Of a stretch of 64,000 bases of DNA, positions 20,880 through 31,930 are shown one piece after another. Numbering within the stretch: position 1 is the stretch's first letter; every line of letters begins with the position of its first letter. Location: contig OZ037900.1 of the NCBI GenBank assembly GCA_964035575.1, positions 1,054,001 to 1,118,000 on the forward strand, given 5' to 3'. The position numbers were made by a program, and so were the translations under genes. The stretch comes from Rhynchopus sp. YZ270_cl-10 (taxonomy: Eukaryota > Euglenozoa > Diplonemea > Diplonemida > Diplonemidae). The notes beneath the pieces are model-generated. The model had not been told where the DNA came from, searched no databases, and was given only the letters and a program-made list of their open reading frames with translations.

Positions 20880-22159
20880 GGGAGACAGTGCTTTTTTCCA
20901 CCTCCTGGAAGGGTGTCTGCTCGAGGGGCTAAGCACAGCGCAGCTCAGGCCTATCCCAACCCAAATCTGGGTTTCAGTTTCAGGAGAGTTATCAACACTT
21001 TTAAGGGGGTTTTCCTTCCCGAACCAACCATTTATTCTTTTTTTTACTAACCCATTGAGCTCAGATGTCTTGACCTTAGATGCACCGCAGAGTGCTCATG
21101 ATGAACCTTTTTTGTTTTGTTTTTATTTTTTGTTTTTTTTTGAAGAGATGTTGCAAGAACAGAGGGTCTTTGTCTTTACAGGCAAGGAGGCTTTTTTTAT
21201 ATCCTTGGTACACATACACACAGTGGACGATGTTCCGTTCTTAGGAACTACGCACAAAACTGCTTTCTACAAACAACACACCACTCCCTGGAACGGAGAC
21301 ACGCTGAGTGTGCCGTGCGGTTCTATTCCACCACACACATACTCCACCACCCCGTCTCTGTCCCCGTCTCCCGTCCTCCCCCATGATGACCATCCCCCCG
21401 CTTCACCTCAGAAACGATACTGAATTCTGCTGGGTTATGAGCACCGGCCCGTGATAGGTCTTCCCGTGATGGGTCATCTTCCAGCGCTGTGTCATTACCA
21501 ACACCCACCCAGGGTATTTTTTTTATTGGTACAGCCGGCCATGAACCAAAGGTACACTGTCACGAGAGGGCTTTGTATTTCAAGTCAACTTTTTGTTTTT
21601 GTCTGCTGGTGTCCAGTGAAGTGTTTGCACTTTTACCATCTTTTTTATTGTGTGTGTGTATCCTGATTTTGTAAATAAAAAAGTTTTCTGGGGGGGGAAA
21701 TAGGACGTGTTGTAGTGCATTTTAGAGTGTGCTGCCACGTGGTTTGGCAATGCCTTTTGGAAGAAGGTGAAGAGGCATGTGAACAAAAAAGAAGGTTGCA
21801 ATGCAATGTATTTTTATGTGACTCCTTTCCCCTTCGCTGCAGATCTATAGCGATGAAGTGCTTGCCGTATCTGTGTGTGTTCCGGACTGTTTTCCCCTTC
21901 AAGGAGCTCTCGCAATCCGATGAGATTACTGACTCCAGACAGTGGGACGAACCGATCAAGTCAGGGGTCTTACTGTGCGACTTTCTGTGCAACAATGGCA
22001 CATTGCACAAGAGAGTGAGATATGCATCACAGCCACGTTTCTTGTCTTGTCTTGTACACCGCTTCAGAGGTGGTGAAAGGAGCCATAATGCAGAACACCC
22101 ACCCTTTTCAATCCAGGAATATACACAAGCCATACACAAACAAACAAAGAAAAGCAACA
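20880..22159. other. Intergenic spacer upstream of the vault gene
   Basis: About 1.3 kb. It contains a partial family D repeat at 21515-21600 (GGTACACTGTCACGAGAGG, TCAAGTCAAC), T-runs, and a probable leader acceptor (CCCTTTTCAATCCAG, about 22115) before the vault start. Open frames here show no family resemblance. Confidence 0.5.
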
Positions 22160-25100
22160 ATGACAAACGTCGAGGTTATGCACCTGAAGCCAAACTTCTA
22201 CACACATGTCATGGTATGAACGTCCTTCTCCAGCTGTCTCGCCCCTTACCCCCCCTCTGCCCCTGGGCCTGTTGGTCATATCTCACAGCCCAGTTGTCTT
22301 CCTCTCTAAGATGTGTACGTGAGGCATATTCATGTTTCAATATTTTTCTTTAGCTGCTTCATCTGCTGTATGATGATTGTGGTCAGGTGGCAAAGGAGAG
22401 ATGGTGTAGTGCTCTCTTGTGGATGTAGAGAAGCTTAGAAGCTTTAGGATCATCTTGCATAGAGTCTCTTTTGTTTGCATATGGCATAATGCAGTATTTG
22501 TTGAGGCACACCCGTAATGTGTATAAGGAAAATCAATCTTTTCATGCTTGTAACCATAGGTGTTTGTTTGCAGCGTTGCTTTGTGATGTCTGAACAATCC
22601 CATATCACATCACCCACCCACAGGACCAGAACACAGCAGCCACTGTACTGAAGCAGGGCCCAGTCACCTTCACACGCAGGGAACACGAGAAGGTATGGTT
22701 ATTTCGGCGGGGCCACGCTCTTCTTGGGGAAAGACCGTACTGCGATGGGTGTTGATGTCTTGCTGGTTGTGGCTTTTTGGCAACCCTTTTTATGAATGTG
22801 TACGTACGACGCACAGTTATCAAAATTTTCCCTTTAATTTCAATGTTTGCACTCTTCACAATGCAACTTTAATGAAGATGCACGAGAGACACAATGTCAT
22901 GCTTCCTTATAAATTTTCATTTTTTCGTTTTGCTGTGCACACTTTTCGGCGATGCCATGCAGTACCGCAACACCTCAATGCACACCATTTTTCGTGCTTA
23001 GGACCTTAGGACTTACACACCACAACACACAGATCCTCTGCCCCGCCACACCCTACGTGGTCGTGCCCCCACGGCACTACTGCATCATCGACAACCCTGT
23101 TGAGAGGGACGAGACAGGCGCTGTGATCTATGACGGCGAAGGGTATGCCGCTACACAGCTCGTGGGTTATCAGGGTTTTCGGGTTTTTGCAGACTCGTGT
23201 GCTTTAGTAGTACACACCTTTGTCCACATCCCGCATGCAAGGGATTACAAAATAAAGTAGTGGAAGACCGTCTGAAAAGGCGGCAACACTCAGCCAGAGT
23301 AGCAAAACGCAACAACTGTGGCTTTGGGCATTGTGCCCAGAGCAGTATAGGGGTACCGTGTTTCTAATGATTGTACTCCTTTTATCGCACCCTTTTGTAG
23401 ACGGTGTGAGGCGTTTGCACTTTCAACAATATTTTTTTGTGTAGATTTTGCCTGACCATGTTGTCACCCCAAGACTCTAACCAGGTCAGACACCCATATG
23501 AACCCCTGTACCACACATTACACCTCTTTATCACAGCCAAGCCGTCACCCGCTCAGGCGAGGAAGAGATCCGCCTGCACGGTGTGCCCTTTGCTCTGTAC
23601 CCTAAGGAGAGGATGAGTGAGAAGACACGTGCGCCGGTGCCGTTGAGGATGGTTGGTTACCACATGGCGTTGTGTGTGCGGGCGACGAGCCGGTTTGTGG
23701 ACGAGACAGAAGGGAACGGTGTGCAGCGTGAGGCTGGTGACGAATGGCTTGTGCACGGCCCCTGCACGTACCACCCGCATGTGGCGAAGGAGGTTGTGCG
23801 TGAGGTGGCGGCGCTCTACATAGGCGCCAACGAGGCTGTCACCCTCACCGCCGTCAACGCCTTCACAGACCGCACCGGCACTGTGCGCAAAGTTGGTGCC
23901 AAATGGCTGTGGCGCGAGCGTGGTGTCTACATACCCTCTGTGGATGAGAGTGCGGGCGACGTCTTCACAGCCAAGGTGCTCACACCCACCAAGGCACTGC
24001 ATATGAAGTGCACACACCCCTTCACAGACTGCCTCGGGAAGCAGCGCCAGCCGGGTGAGCAGTGGCTTGTTACATACGAGGACACCGCTGCGTACCTGCC
24101 CACCCCAGACGAGACGGTTGTGTGCGAGGTGCCGTTGCAGGTCCTCAACAAGACGCAGTACTGCGTGGTGATGGACCCATATGACACAGAGAAGCGGCAG
24201 GTCATGTTTGGGGTGAAGAAGCTGGTGTCGGGCCCTGCACGGTTCTTCCTGCACCCGAACGAACGTCTGCAGGACGGCTGTGCGAAGGACGTCAAGGTGC
24301 TGATGGGTGACGAGGCGCTGCTGCTTGAGGCTGAAGAGGCGCACACCGAAGTGGGGGGCACGGAGCGCGAGGCTGGCGACACGTGGATGGTGCAGGGCCC
24401 CTGCGAGTACATACCACCCGTGACTGTGTCCATTATCGAGGCACGTTGTGCCATTCCCATGCACGAATTCGAAGGCGTCTACATCCGTGACCTGAAGACA
24501 GGCGAGGTGCGTGCACAGATGGGCCCCTGCGCCTACCTCCTCGAGCCCACAGAGGAGCTCTGGGAGAAGACGCTCCCCTCCACCGTCGAGAACCTGCTTG
24601 CAGGCAAGAGCGCGCGCGGTGCAAAGGGACCTGCTGTGACCGGCAGGGACCGCATGCGTGTTGTGGTGTACAGCGTGCCGCACAACTCTGTGGCGCAGAT
24701 CTTCGACTACAAGCAGAAGACGACACGCTGTGTGCACGGACCCGACATGCTGGCGCTGGGCCCCGACGAGGAGTTCACTGTGGTGTCGCTGTCTGGGGAC
24801 AGACCTAAGCGGCCTGGGGTGCTGCAGGCGCTTGCGGTGTTCTTGGGGCCGGACTTCATGACCGACAACATCCACGTGGAGACAGCAGACCACGCACGCC
24901 TGGAGCTGCAGCTGTCGTACAACTGGCGCTTCGATGTGGACCCCTTGGTGGAGGAGGACAGGCGGCGTGTCTTCAGTGTGCACGACTTTGTAGGCGACAG
25001 CTGCAAGGCGATTGCCTCACGCATCAGAGGTGCCTGCGCGGGTGAGTCCTTCGACAACTTCCACAAGAACAGTTCTGCCATCATCCGGCACGCTGTCTTC

Positions 25101-25997
25101 GGTACGCACACCACCTTCCTTGTAGAGGGCCGCCCCCTCTGTGTGGGCGACACCGTGACCACAGCCGCGGGGGACGACACCGTCACCGCCATCACCACAG
25201 GGAAGCGCCCCACCCTGACCACATCCAGCGGCGTGCACACCGACCCTTCAGGGGTGTCTGTGGACGGCTCGCAGGTCAGCTTGGGGCGTTGGCCTAATGG
25301 TGCACTGCGCTTCCCGACGAACGGGCTTGTCATCAGCAACGTGGACATCCAGAGTGTGGAGCCTGTTGACCAGAGGACGAAGGACAGTCTGCTGAAGAGT
25401 GTGCAGCTTGCGATCCACATCACGACACAGGGGCAGGAGGCGCAGGCGAAGCACAAGGCGACGAAGGAGGAGCAGAAGGCGCGTGGCGACCTGGAGGCAC
25501 AGCTCATTGTTGACAAGGCGCAGTGCGAGAAGGAGCGCAAGGTGCTGCTGCAGCTTCGTGCGGAGAGCCAGAGCATCGAGGCAACAGGGTCGCAGCGTGC
25601 AGAGGCCACTGCCATGGCAGAGGCGGCGGCAGTTGAGGCGCAGTGCATGGTGGAGCTTGCAGCGAAGCGTGCCGATGCACAGAAGATCCAGGTACGCACA
25701 GAAATCGAGCTGGAAACTGCCAAGAACGAGGAGGCCATTGCGCACACCCGCCAGATCAACAGCCTTGAGGTGCAGAAGGCCACAGACCTTGCCGGCATTG
25801 AGTCTGCACAGTTCACCAGCGCTGTGTCATCTATGGGTAAGGAGACCATCGAGGCCATTGCGAAGGCAGGTCCCGAGAACCAGGTCCGCCTCCTGAAGGC
25901 GCTCAACCTGCAGGGATACATGGTCACAGATGGGTCCTCACCGATCAATCTGTTCAACGCTGCGCAGGGGATGACCGGGAGCATTCCTGGGCAGTGA
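22160..25997 (+). CDS. MVP: Major vault protein, complete, four exons
   Basis: The structural subunit of the cytoplasmic vault ribonucleoprotein barrel. Exons are 22160-22213, 22624-22692, 23033-23142 and 23537-25997; introns (410, 340, 394 nt) start GTATG and end in AG. The spliced product is 897 aa, against 893 aa in human. Exon 1 gives the N-terminal strand, exon 2 begins DQN as in animals, and exon 3 has VPPRHYC. Exon 4 carries MVP repeats (GDEWL, GPCTYHP), the shoulder domain (PHNSVAQIFDY, GPDFMTDNI, ETADHARLELQLSYNW, DFVGDSCKAIASRIRG) and VEPVDQRT. The long cap coiled coil and the TDGSSPINLFN cap-ring motif follow. Exon junctions were set by aligning with remembered animal MVP. Intron 3 contains a family B repeat. 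Highly conserved and apparently intact. Confidence 0.97.
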
Positions 25998-26471
25998 AGA
26001 AAAATAAAGTAAAAGAAGAGTTGACATCAGTGTTCCCTCTCCCCTAGGTAAACCACTCAGCAAAAAGACGCGAAGACTTAACAAAAAAAAAAAAAACTCT
26101 TTTTTTTTTTTGCCCACAAACGACCATCTTTTCATTTCAATCTTTTCTACTTTAAGGGAATAGTTGAGAGAGGGTGTGTATGTTGCTAAGGGCAAAGGAG
26201 GTCTTTGGATGCCTTTTGGAACACTGGTGATGTGTTTATCGGATTATTTTTTTTTTGTTGAGATTTGTGTCAAGTCAACGAGCTTGCAACTTCAAAATGA
26301 GAACTTCAAGGGGAAAGGGGTGTTCGGAGAAAAAAAGGTTTTGGGACAAATCCTTTTTAGAGGTGTGTGTTGGGTAATGGAAGAGAGCACTGTTCTGCAC
26401 TTCTGTGAATTTGCTTCTTCAATTCACGTACAGGTGGAATGTGTGCACGCTGTGACGGGGGTTATTAAGTG

Positions 26472-26530
26472 ACTGCGTCCGCCGATGAACGGTGAGGCGT
26501 TTGCACTTTCAACCTCTCTTTTTTTTTTTC
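26472..26530 (+). repeat. Family B interspersed repeat (about 55-60 bp)
   Basis: Core: CTGCGTCCGCCGATGAACGG, then GAGGCGTTTGCACTTTCAAC and a CT/T-rich tail. Other copies: 23401-23440 (vault intron 3), 27213-27263, 27832-27884, 29139-29200, 50605-50664 (IFT20 intron) and 51269-51330. All seven are in + orientation. Three are preceded by a YAG-like site (TTTTTAG or TTTTCAG) directly before TGCC. Confidence 0.85.
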
Positions 26531-29077
26531 TTTCTCTTCTTTGTTTGAAATACTTCTTTCTTCATTCATTGATGCAAAGTCAGTCGTGTGTGTGTGTGTT
26601 TTGTTGTGGGAAAGCAGCTTCCGAGTTAAGTTCAAGACAACAATTTTATGAAGACGGACTGCTTGGCCACTAAACACTCACAGATCAAAGAAGGTACAGA
26701 CCCTGGTGGTGGCCAGTTTATTGCCACAACAAAACGTTTGGTATAGTGGAGTGCATCCTCGGGTGTCTACACTAATACAAAACCAAGTTTGCAGGAGAAG
26801 CATTCTGATATGTGCACGTCTTCAGGGTCATCTTTGGCATTGGAGACAAACGTATTCAGCAGCGAAGAGGAGAGGGCGAGCCTTGGTGGTGTGATGCCTT
26901 GTGTATTTTTTTTTCCTTTTTCCGTTGTATTCCAATGACAAAAAAAAGGGTACAATACCTTGCGTCTATCGTGGTCCTCTGTTGTCACTCCCTGGAGTGC
27001 TGTTTATGTTTATTTTTCTTTTTCTTTTCATTGTTCCCTCTGCGTGTCTTGCATCCAAAGCGGTTATGCAACGCACAAACATTTTGTACGAACCATTGGC
27101 CGCATTACAATCGTATAAAAAAACAATGCAGCGCTTGTCTTTGCATTGTTCTTTTCTCTTGTTTCGTGTGCACTCACTGAGGTACCTTGTGAAGGTATTT
27201 GTTCATTCTTTCGTCCCGCCGATGTACGGTGAGGCGTTTTTGTAGGTTCAACCTCTCTCTTTCTAAGGCGTGTGCACAAACTTCTCTTTTTCTCTCATAA
27301 CTAAGATGGATTCACATAACCCTGATACGAAATCGATTTGTGCCTTTCTATGTAATCCGTCTAATGTTATGGGTTTGAAAAAGCTTAGATAGTAATGACA
27401 CAGGTGGTGAGTACTATGCAGTCAGCCGCAGAGGGTGTGGTGGTGGTCATGTGACGCCTTTTCTTATATGTCCACAAACATACTTTGCACAACACGACCC
27501 CGTATCGTAGTTATTGTAACACAATTTTCCTCCCCCGCAGTTTATACTATATGAGAGCTGCCCTATCGCAAACGAAGGTGCTTTTTTTGTTTGTTTTTTT
27601 TGGGTATTTTGCAACAGCTGTGTCCGAAGAGGGGGTTGCTTGTAGTTCACGTGCCACCCCCTCTATGTGATGTGACTGTTGTCTTTCTCTGGTTCAAAGG
27701 CGGAGAAGTCGTTCAACGACTGTTGTGTGTTTTCTGTGTTACGATGAATTGCTTTATCGTGTTGATGTTTTCAAATTCTTTTTCTTCTTCTGACAAATTA
27801 TTGTTCGAAAAAGGATCAGTGATTTATTTCAGTGCCCCTGCGTCCAATGAAAGCTGAGGTGTTCACACTATTAACTTTCTCTTTGGGAAGGCTCGTTTTT
27901 CCATTGTTGTTACAAAGGTCCGAAATCCGGGGAGAAAACTTTTTTTTTTTGTCACAATGGCGGGAAAAAGTGATTTTCTCTGGGTACCTGGGTACGTAAC
28001 TTTGCAACAATAAAAGGAAAGACGAGCCTTCCCTCTATTTTTTTTTAAACAAAAGCCTTCACGTCGTTCTGAGCTATGGTTGTTGTCTTGGCAGCAAAAC
28101 GAGGTCTGGACATGCGGCCTGACTGGAGTGTCTGCACATCGCTTTTTTTCTTCTTCTTCTGGTGTGGCTGAATGGGCGGGTGCACAAAAGTACACAAAGT
28201 ACGAATCACCCCCCTTCCGCCACCCTATCTTCTTTTTCTCCTTGCACACACTGTTATTAGAAACTGACCACGATTAGCCAACGGTAAATTTGTTCTCCCG
28301 CTGCGGTCAAAAGAAAAAAAAGACTCGATTCGTGAGGACAAATCAAGTGGCAACATGTTAGTTTCCTTTTTTTGAGCAGAAGCCAACTGTTTTATTTTCT
28401 CAATCACCACAACAGCTTGTGTGTGTTGAATGAAGTATCCACCGAACGAAGAAGCCGCCTTACGTCATAACCTGCCTATTATTGGTCTGTAGTACAGTTC
28501 TACATCCTTTAATGCTTGCTGTTTACTAAAGCAGTAAGCGAAAAGCTTGCATAGTATTTTTTAGGCATGCCAAATAGTTACCCACAGAAAGTGAGAGGGG
28601 GGTTTTCCTCGCTTTTTTTCCCCTTTGTCCTGTTCTCAACTGAAGTTCTGCAATCTTTCGAACCATTTTTCATCTGTATGCGCGATTCGCGTATCGTTCA
28701 AGTCTCTTGAGTATACCTTTTTTTTAAATCCGATATCCCATCTTCATTGCTGTTATCATTCGGCATTACATTTTTTTGATTTTTCAATTTTTTTTGATTT
28801 ATTTTGAAGTCTGCATGATGCTGTTATTTACCTACCATTTTTAAGATGTGTTGTGCACGAGAGGCGTAGTCATCTTTCAAGGTTTCTTTCGACACCTTTA
28901 TGTACGCGACTTTGGGTCATCTGATAAACTTTTCCTTCTTTTGATTATTGCAATGATATACGCATGGGGGGCGCATTCATTCCATTTCTATTTCCCCCCC
29001 TTTTTTTTAAAGGTGACGAACCACGAAAGGCTTACATTTTTCTCTCTTTTCTTTTCTTTTCTATAAGAAATATGATC

Positions 29078-29138
29078 AAGGTGACTAAACACGAGAGGCT
29101 TAGGATCATCTTTTTCACTTTTCTTTTCTTTTCTTTTT
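29078..29138 (+). repeat. Family C interspersed repeat
   Basis: Core: AAGGTGACTAAACACGAGAG, then GCTTAGGATCATCTT and a pyrimidine-rich tail. Other copies: 29009-29060, 29370-29420, 37320-37385 (just upstream of the Rieske gene), 45044-45095, 53451-53495, and a partial at 51150-51180. All seen are on the + strand. Confidence 0.8.
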
Positions 29139-29499
29139 AGTGCCCTTGCGTCCCGCTGATGAATGGTACTGCATTTTGCACACTCCAACTTCTCTTTTAT
29201 ACCCCCACTCAATCTATCCAACGGCATTGATGACCACTATGTGCCTTTCACCCACACACCTTCTATCCTTTCTCTGCAAAGCGTTGTGGGCTATTGACGG
29301 TATATGACCGTTTTTTTTTGCCCTTTTCAGCTTTGGTTTCTTCTGCTTCTGCACCTTGATCTCTGATAAGATGACGTACACTGTGAAAGGCTTGAGGTTT
29401 ATCTTGAAGCTTTTCCTTTTTGATTACCTAGCGACTTTATGTAACAAAACAATATTTTTTGATTTGATAAAAGGTGCATCGTAGGCAGGTAGCAGAGTG

Positions 29500-29900
29500 G
29501 TGTGTGTGTGTGTTTTGATAACTAAATAGGGGTAATTCTTGTGCAGAAATATGGCCCAAAATGTGATGTGATGATGTGTTGTGTTGAAAAGCAAAGATGT
29601 GGGTAGTCTAAGGGCGAATCCATTTGCCCATAGTTGTGTGTAGGGCCTTTCAGAATTTAGAACAAAAATCATATAGGGAATTCCTCTGAACAATGTATTG
29701 TAACATTGCATTGTGGTGCGTTGAAAAGCAAATATGGGTAATCCCTAAGAGCGTGACATAGCACATAGTGTGTGTATGTGTTAGCTATCAGGTCTGGGGG
29801 GTTATTTCGTGGTAGACGGAATATAGCCCACTGTGTTGTTGTTTGAAAAGCAGGAGTGGGTAGTTCCTGAGAGCGATGGATTGCTCAAAAATGATGTGTG
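29500..29900 (-). repeat. Family E repeats, reversed, multiple copies
   Basis: Recurring modules GGGGTAATTCTTGTGCAGAA-ATATGGCCC and GTTGAAAAGCA...GTGGGTAGTTCCTGAG. The complementary orientation appears at 15755-15800, 39848-40030 (coiled-coil gene intron 2), 40965-41025 (intron 3) and 50893-50945 (IFT20 intron). Reversed copies also occur at 34360-34440 and 42940-43060. Confidence 0.75.
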
Positions 29901-30286
29901 TGTAGTGCGAGGAACATTCATTATTGTCAAAATTTTGTTGTTGTTGTTGTTTTGTTTTTTTGTGCTTTCTCTTCTTTGGAGAGTTGAAATTGATTTGTTG
30001 TTTTTTTTTTTTTTTTTTTTTTTTTGCACCACCCTAACCTTAACCCTTTCCCGCACCTTTGCTTGTAGGAAACAAAATGGTGGGAAAAATACGTTGTTTT
30101 TTTCGTGAACAGTCTTCTCGATGATCGTTCATGTTGCTGCGTTATCCCACTGACATAGTCCAAGGTTCAACCTTTCAAGCTTGGACTGCATATTATTTAT
30201 TGAGTTGTGTCTGCACTCTTGCGTATACATCTTTCAACTTTTCTTTCTTTTTTTTTTTTTTTTTTTTTTTTTTCAACGTCTAAAAC

Positions 30287-31381
30287 CATACAATGCAACG
30301 AGGCCGGGTACGCCTGAAAATACTCGTATCTGGAAAATATATCTGAGGCGTGCCTGAGGCGTCACTGAGGCGTGCCTGAGGCGTACTCGGGATTAGTTAC
30401 GTTTAAGTACGCCTCAGGCACGCCTGAGTATATATCAACGCATACTTGCGTTTCAGGCGCCTGGTGTGGATTTTTTCCCCGCAAAATGGGCCTCTGATGA
30501 ATTTCGGAGCGATCTAAAAAAATTCCGGGGTCGGACAATTTTTTTAGCAAAAAATGCGTGACTTTAAGTTTGTACCAAAATCAGGGGAAAGTATACCCGG
30601 TTTCATATTTCTGCCGATATATAAAATTATTACGCACAGGTCATCACGTTTCTAAGGCATGCCATGTATTTTCCCCACCCCCTGAAATGTGCTGAAATCA
30701 ACTTTCGGTGTCCTGCTGAGAAAATTGCGGGGTCGCAAGATATTTTTAGTGGAAAAATATCATGGTCACTGCCTACAGTAAACTGTCTACTAAAAAGAGG
30801 CTTCGCAGAAGATGCGTCATACCTCGGTTATGTATGAAAAAGTCTTTTGGTCACCCCATAGTTGTATTTTAATTAGAGCTGTGGTCTGTGGATGAAGGAG
30901 ACCTGTGTATGATTTTAGGATCTCGATGGGATCTTTCTAGTGTTGGAGGATCCAGCCTTGTATGAGCCTCTTCCGTCTTGCATCAAGTTGGGCCGCGAAG
31001 GGCCCAGTCGAAAATCACCCCCGAGATTTGTTTCCAATGATTTTTGAACCAATGAAATACCCGAATGTACCACCAAAATATATATCATCAGCACCAAAGC
31101 TTAGCGAACCCTTTTCATTTTTTCGACTCGCTCGGCCCAGAGGCACATTTTTCATCGTGCGACCCCGCATTTAAAAGATTTTGCTACCTCTGAATCGAAA
31201 GCCACAAAATTTGGGGCGAAATACTTTTTTGTTCATGACCAAAATGCTGGTAAGAATATAAATATACTCAGGCGTGCCTGAGGCGTACTTAAACGTAACT
31301 AATCCCGAGTACGCCTCAGGCACGCCTGAGTATTTATTTTCAGGCCTTGGCGAGGCCGACTCGGCCTCGTTGCATTGTATG
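30287..31381. mobile_element. 1,095 bp foldback/MITE-like element with 6-bp target duplication
   Basis: The ends are inverted CATACAATGCAACGAGGCCG, and inverted homology continues for about 120-150 bp through repeated CGTGCCTGAGGCGTACTC and GATTAGTTACGTTTAAGTA modules. TAAAAC flanks both sides (30281-30286 and 31382-31387). The middle is AT-rich and noncoding, without a transposase, so the element is non-autonomous. The superfamily cannot be assigned from a 6-bp duplication alone. Confidence 0.85.
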
Positions 31382-31470
31382 TAAAACAAAAGGAAAAATA
31401 ACAAAAGGCGCGGCTACACGATAATTACCGTGTAGTCTACCTCGGTAGGTTACAGTGAGGAAAAAAAGGA

Positions 31471-31600
31471 CAGTGGAGATTTGCACAACTGTGGCAAACA
31501 CAACCGAGGCAACTACACTACTCCAACAATTTTTCAAAGCAAAAAAAAATATAGTGGAGTTCATCCTCGGGTGTCTACACTAATGCAACCAAGTTTTCAC
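31471..31600 (+). repeat. Tandem family F and family A repeats with A-rich tail
   Basis: Family F (31471-31540) runs into family A (31551-31600), which ends GTTTTCAC and an A-run of about 25. The same pair, in the order truncated A then F, is at 33781-33905. Family F also occurs at 62405-62478. Confidence 0.85.
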
Positions 31601-31930
31601 AAAAAAAAAAAAAAAAAAAAAAAAACAAAAGGGGGGGAAACGGTCACCCCTCTCTATGGACTTCTCCTAAAGGAAAACAATAGTCGATCCAAATCCCAAC
31701 TGCTTTTTTTTTTCTCTTTTCGAGCTATTTTACCTCCCTACAAAACCCAATCCCACCACCCACACAAACCACACAGAGTACAAACACATATCCGTCAACT
31801 CCCCTTTTGTTACACACCCTCTCAGGACCTTTAGTCTTTCTTAACCAAAAAAAAACAGCTAAAAAACCTTTAGTTTTTTTCCCATTTTTTCTAAATGCAG
31901 CCGTCGTCGTTCATAGAGGGATAAAGCGAG

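Larger units (their letters stand above)
25998..31930. other. Gene-free, repeat-dense spacer
   Basis: Nearly 6 kb with no convincing gene on either strand. It contains family A (26742-26793), family B (26472-26530, 27213-27263, 27832-27884, 29139-29200), family C (29009-29060, 29078-29138, 29370-29420), reversed family E copies (29500-29900), long T-runs (30001-30025, 30250-30273), the foldback element (30287-31381), and tandem family F plus A copies (31471-31600). Family C runs directly into family B at 29078-29200. Confidence 0.6.

Noticed and set aside
21853-22353. Possible coding exon upstream of the vault gene (KCLPYLCVFRTVFPF)
   Set aside because: No homology recognised and it overlaps the vault leader and first exon in another frame.
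23553-24983. 476-codon minus-strand open frame
   Set aside because: It lies antisense to the well-conserved vault protein exon; GC-rich codon bias opens the opposite strand.
26000-31900. tRNA, rRNA or spliced-leader RNA gene
   Set aside because: No convincing box A/box B pair, acceptor stem or SL-like stem-loop was found by eye.
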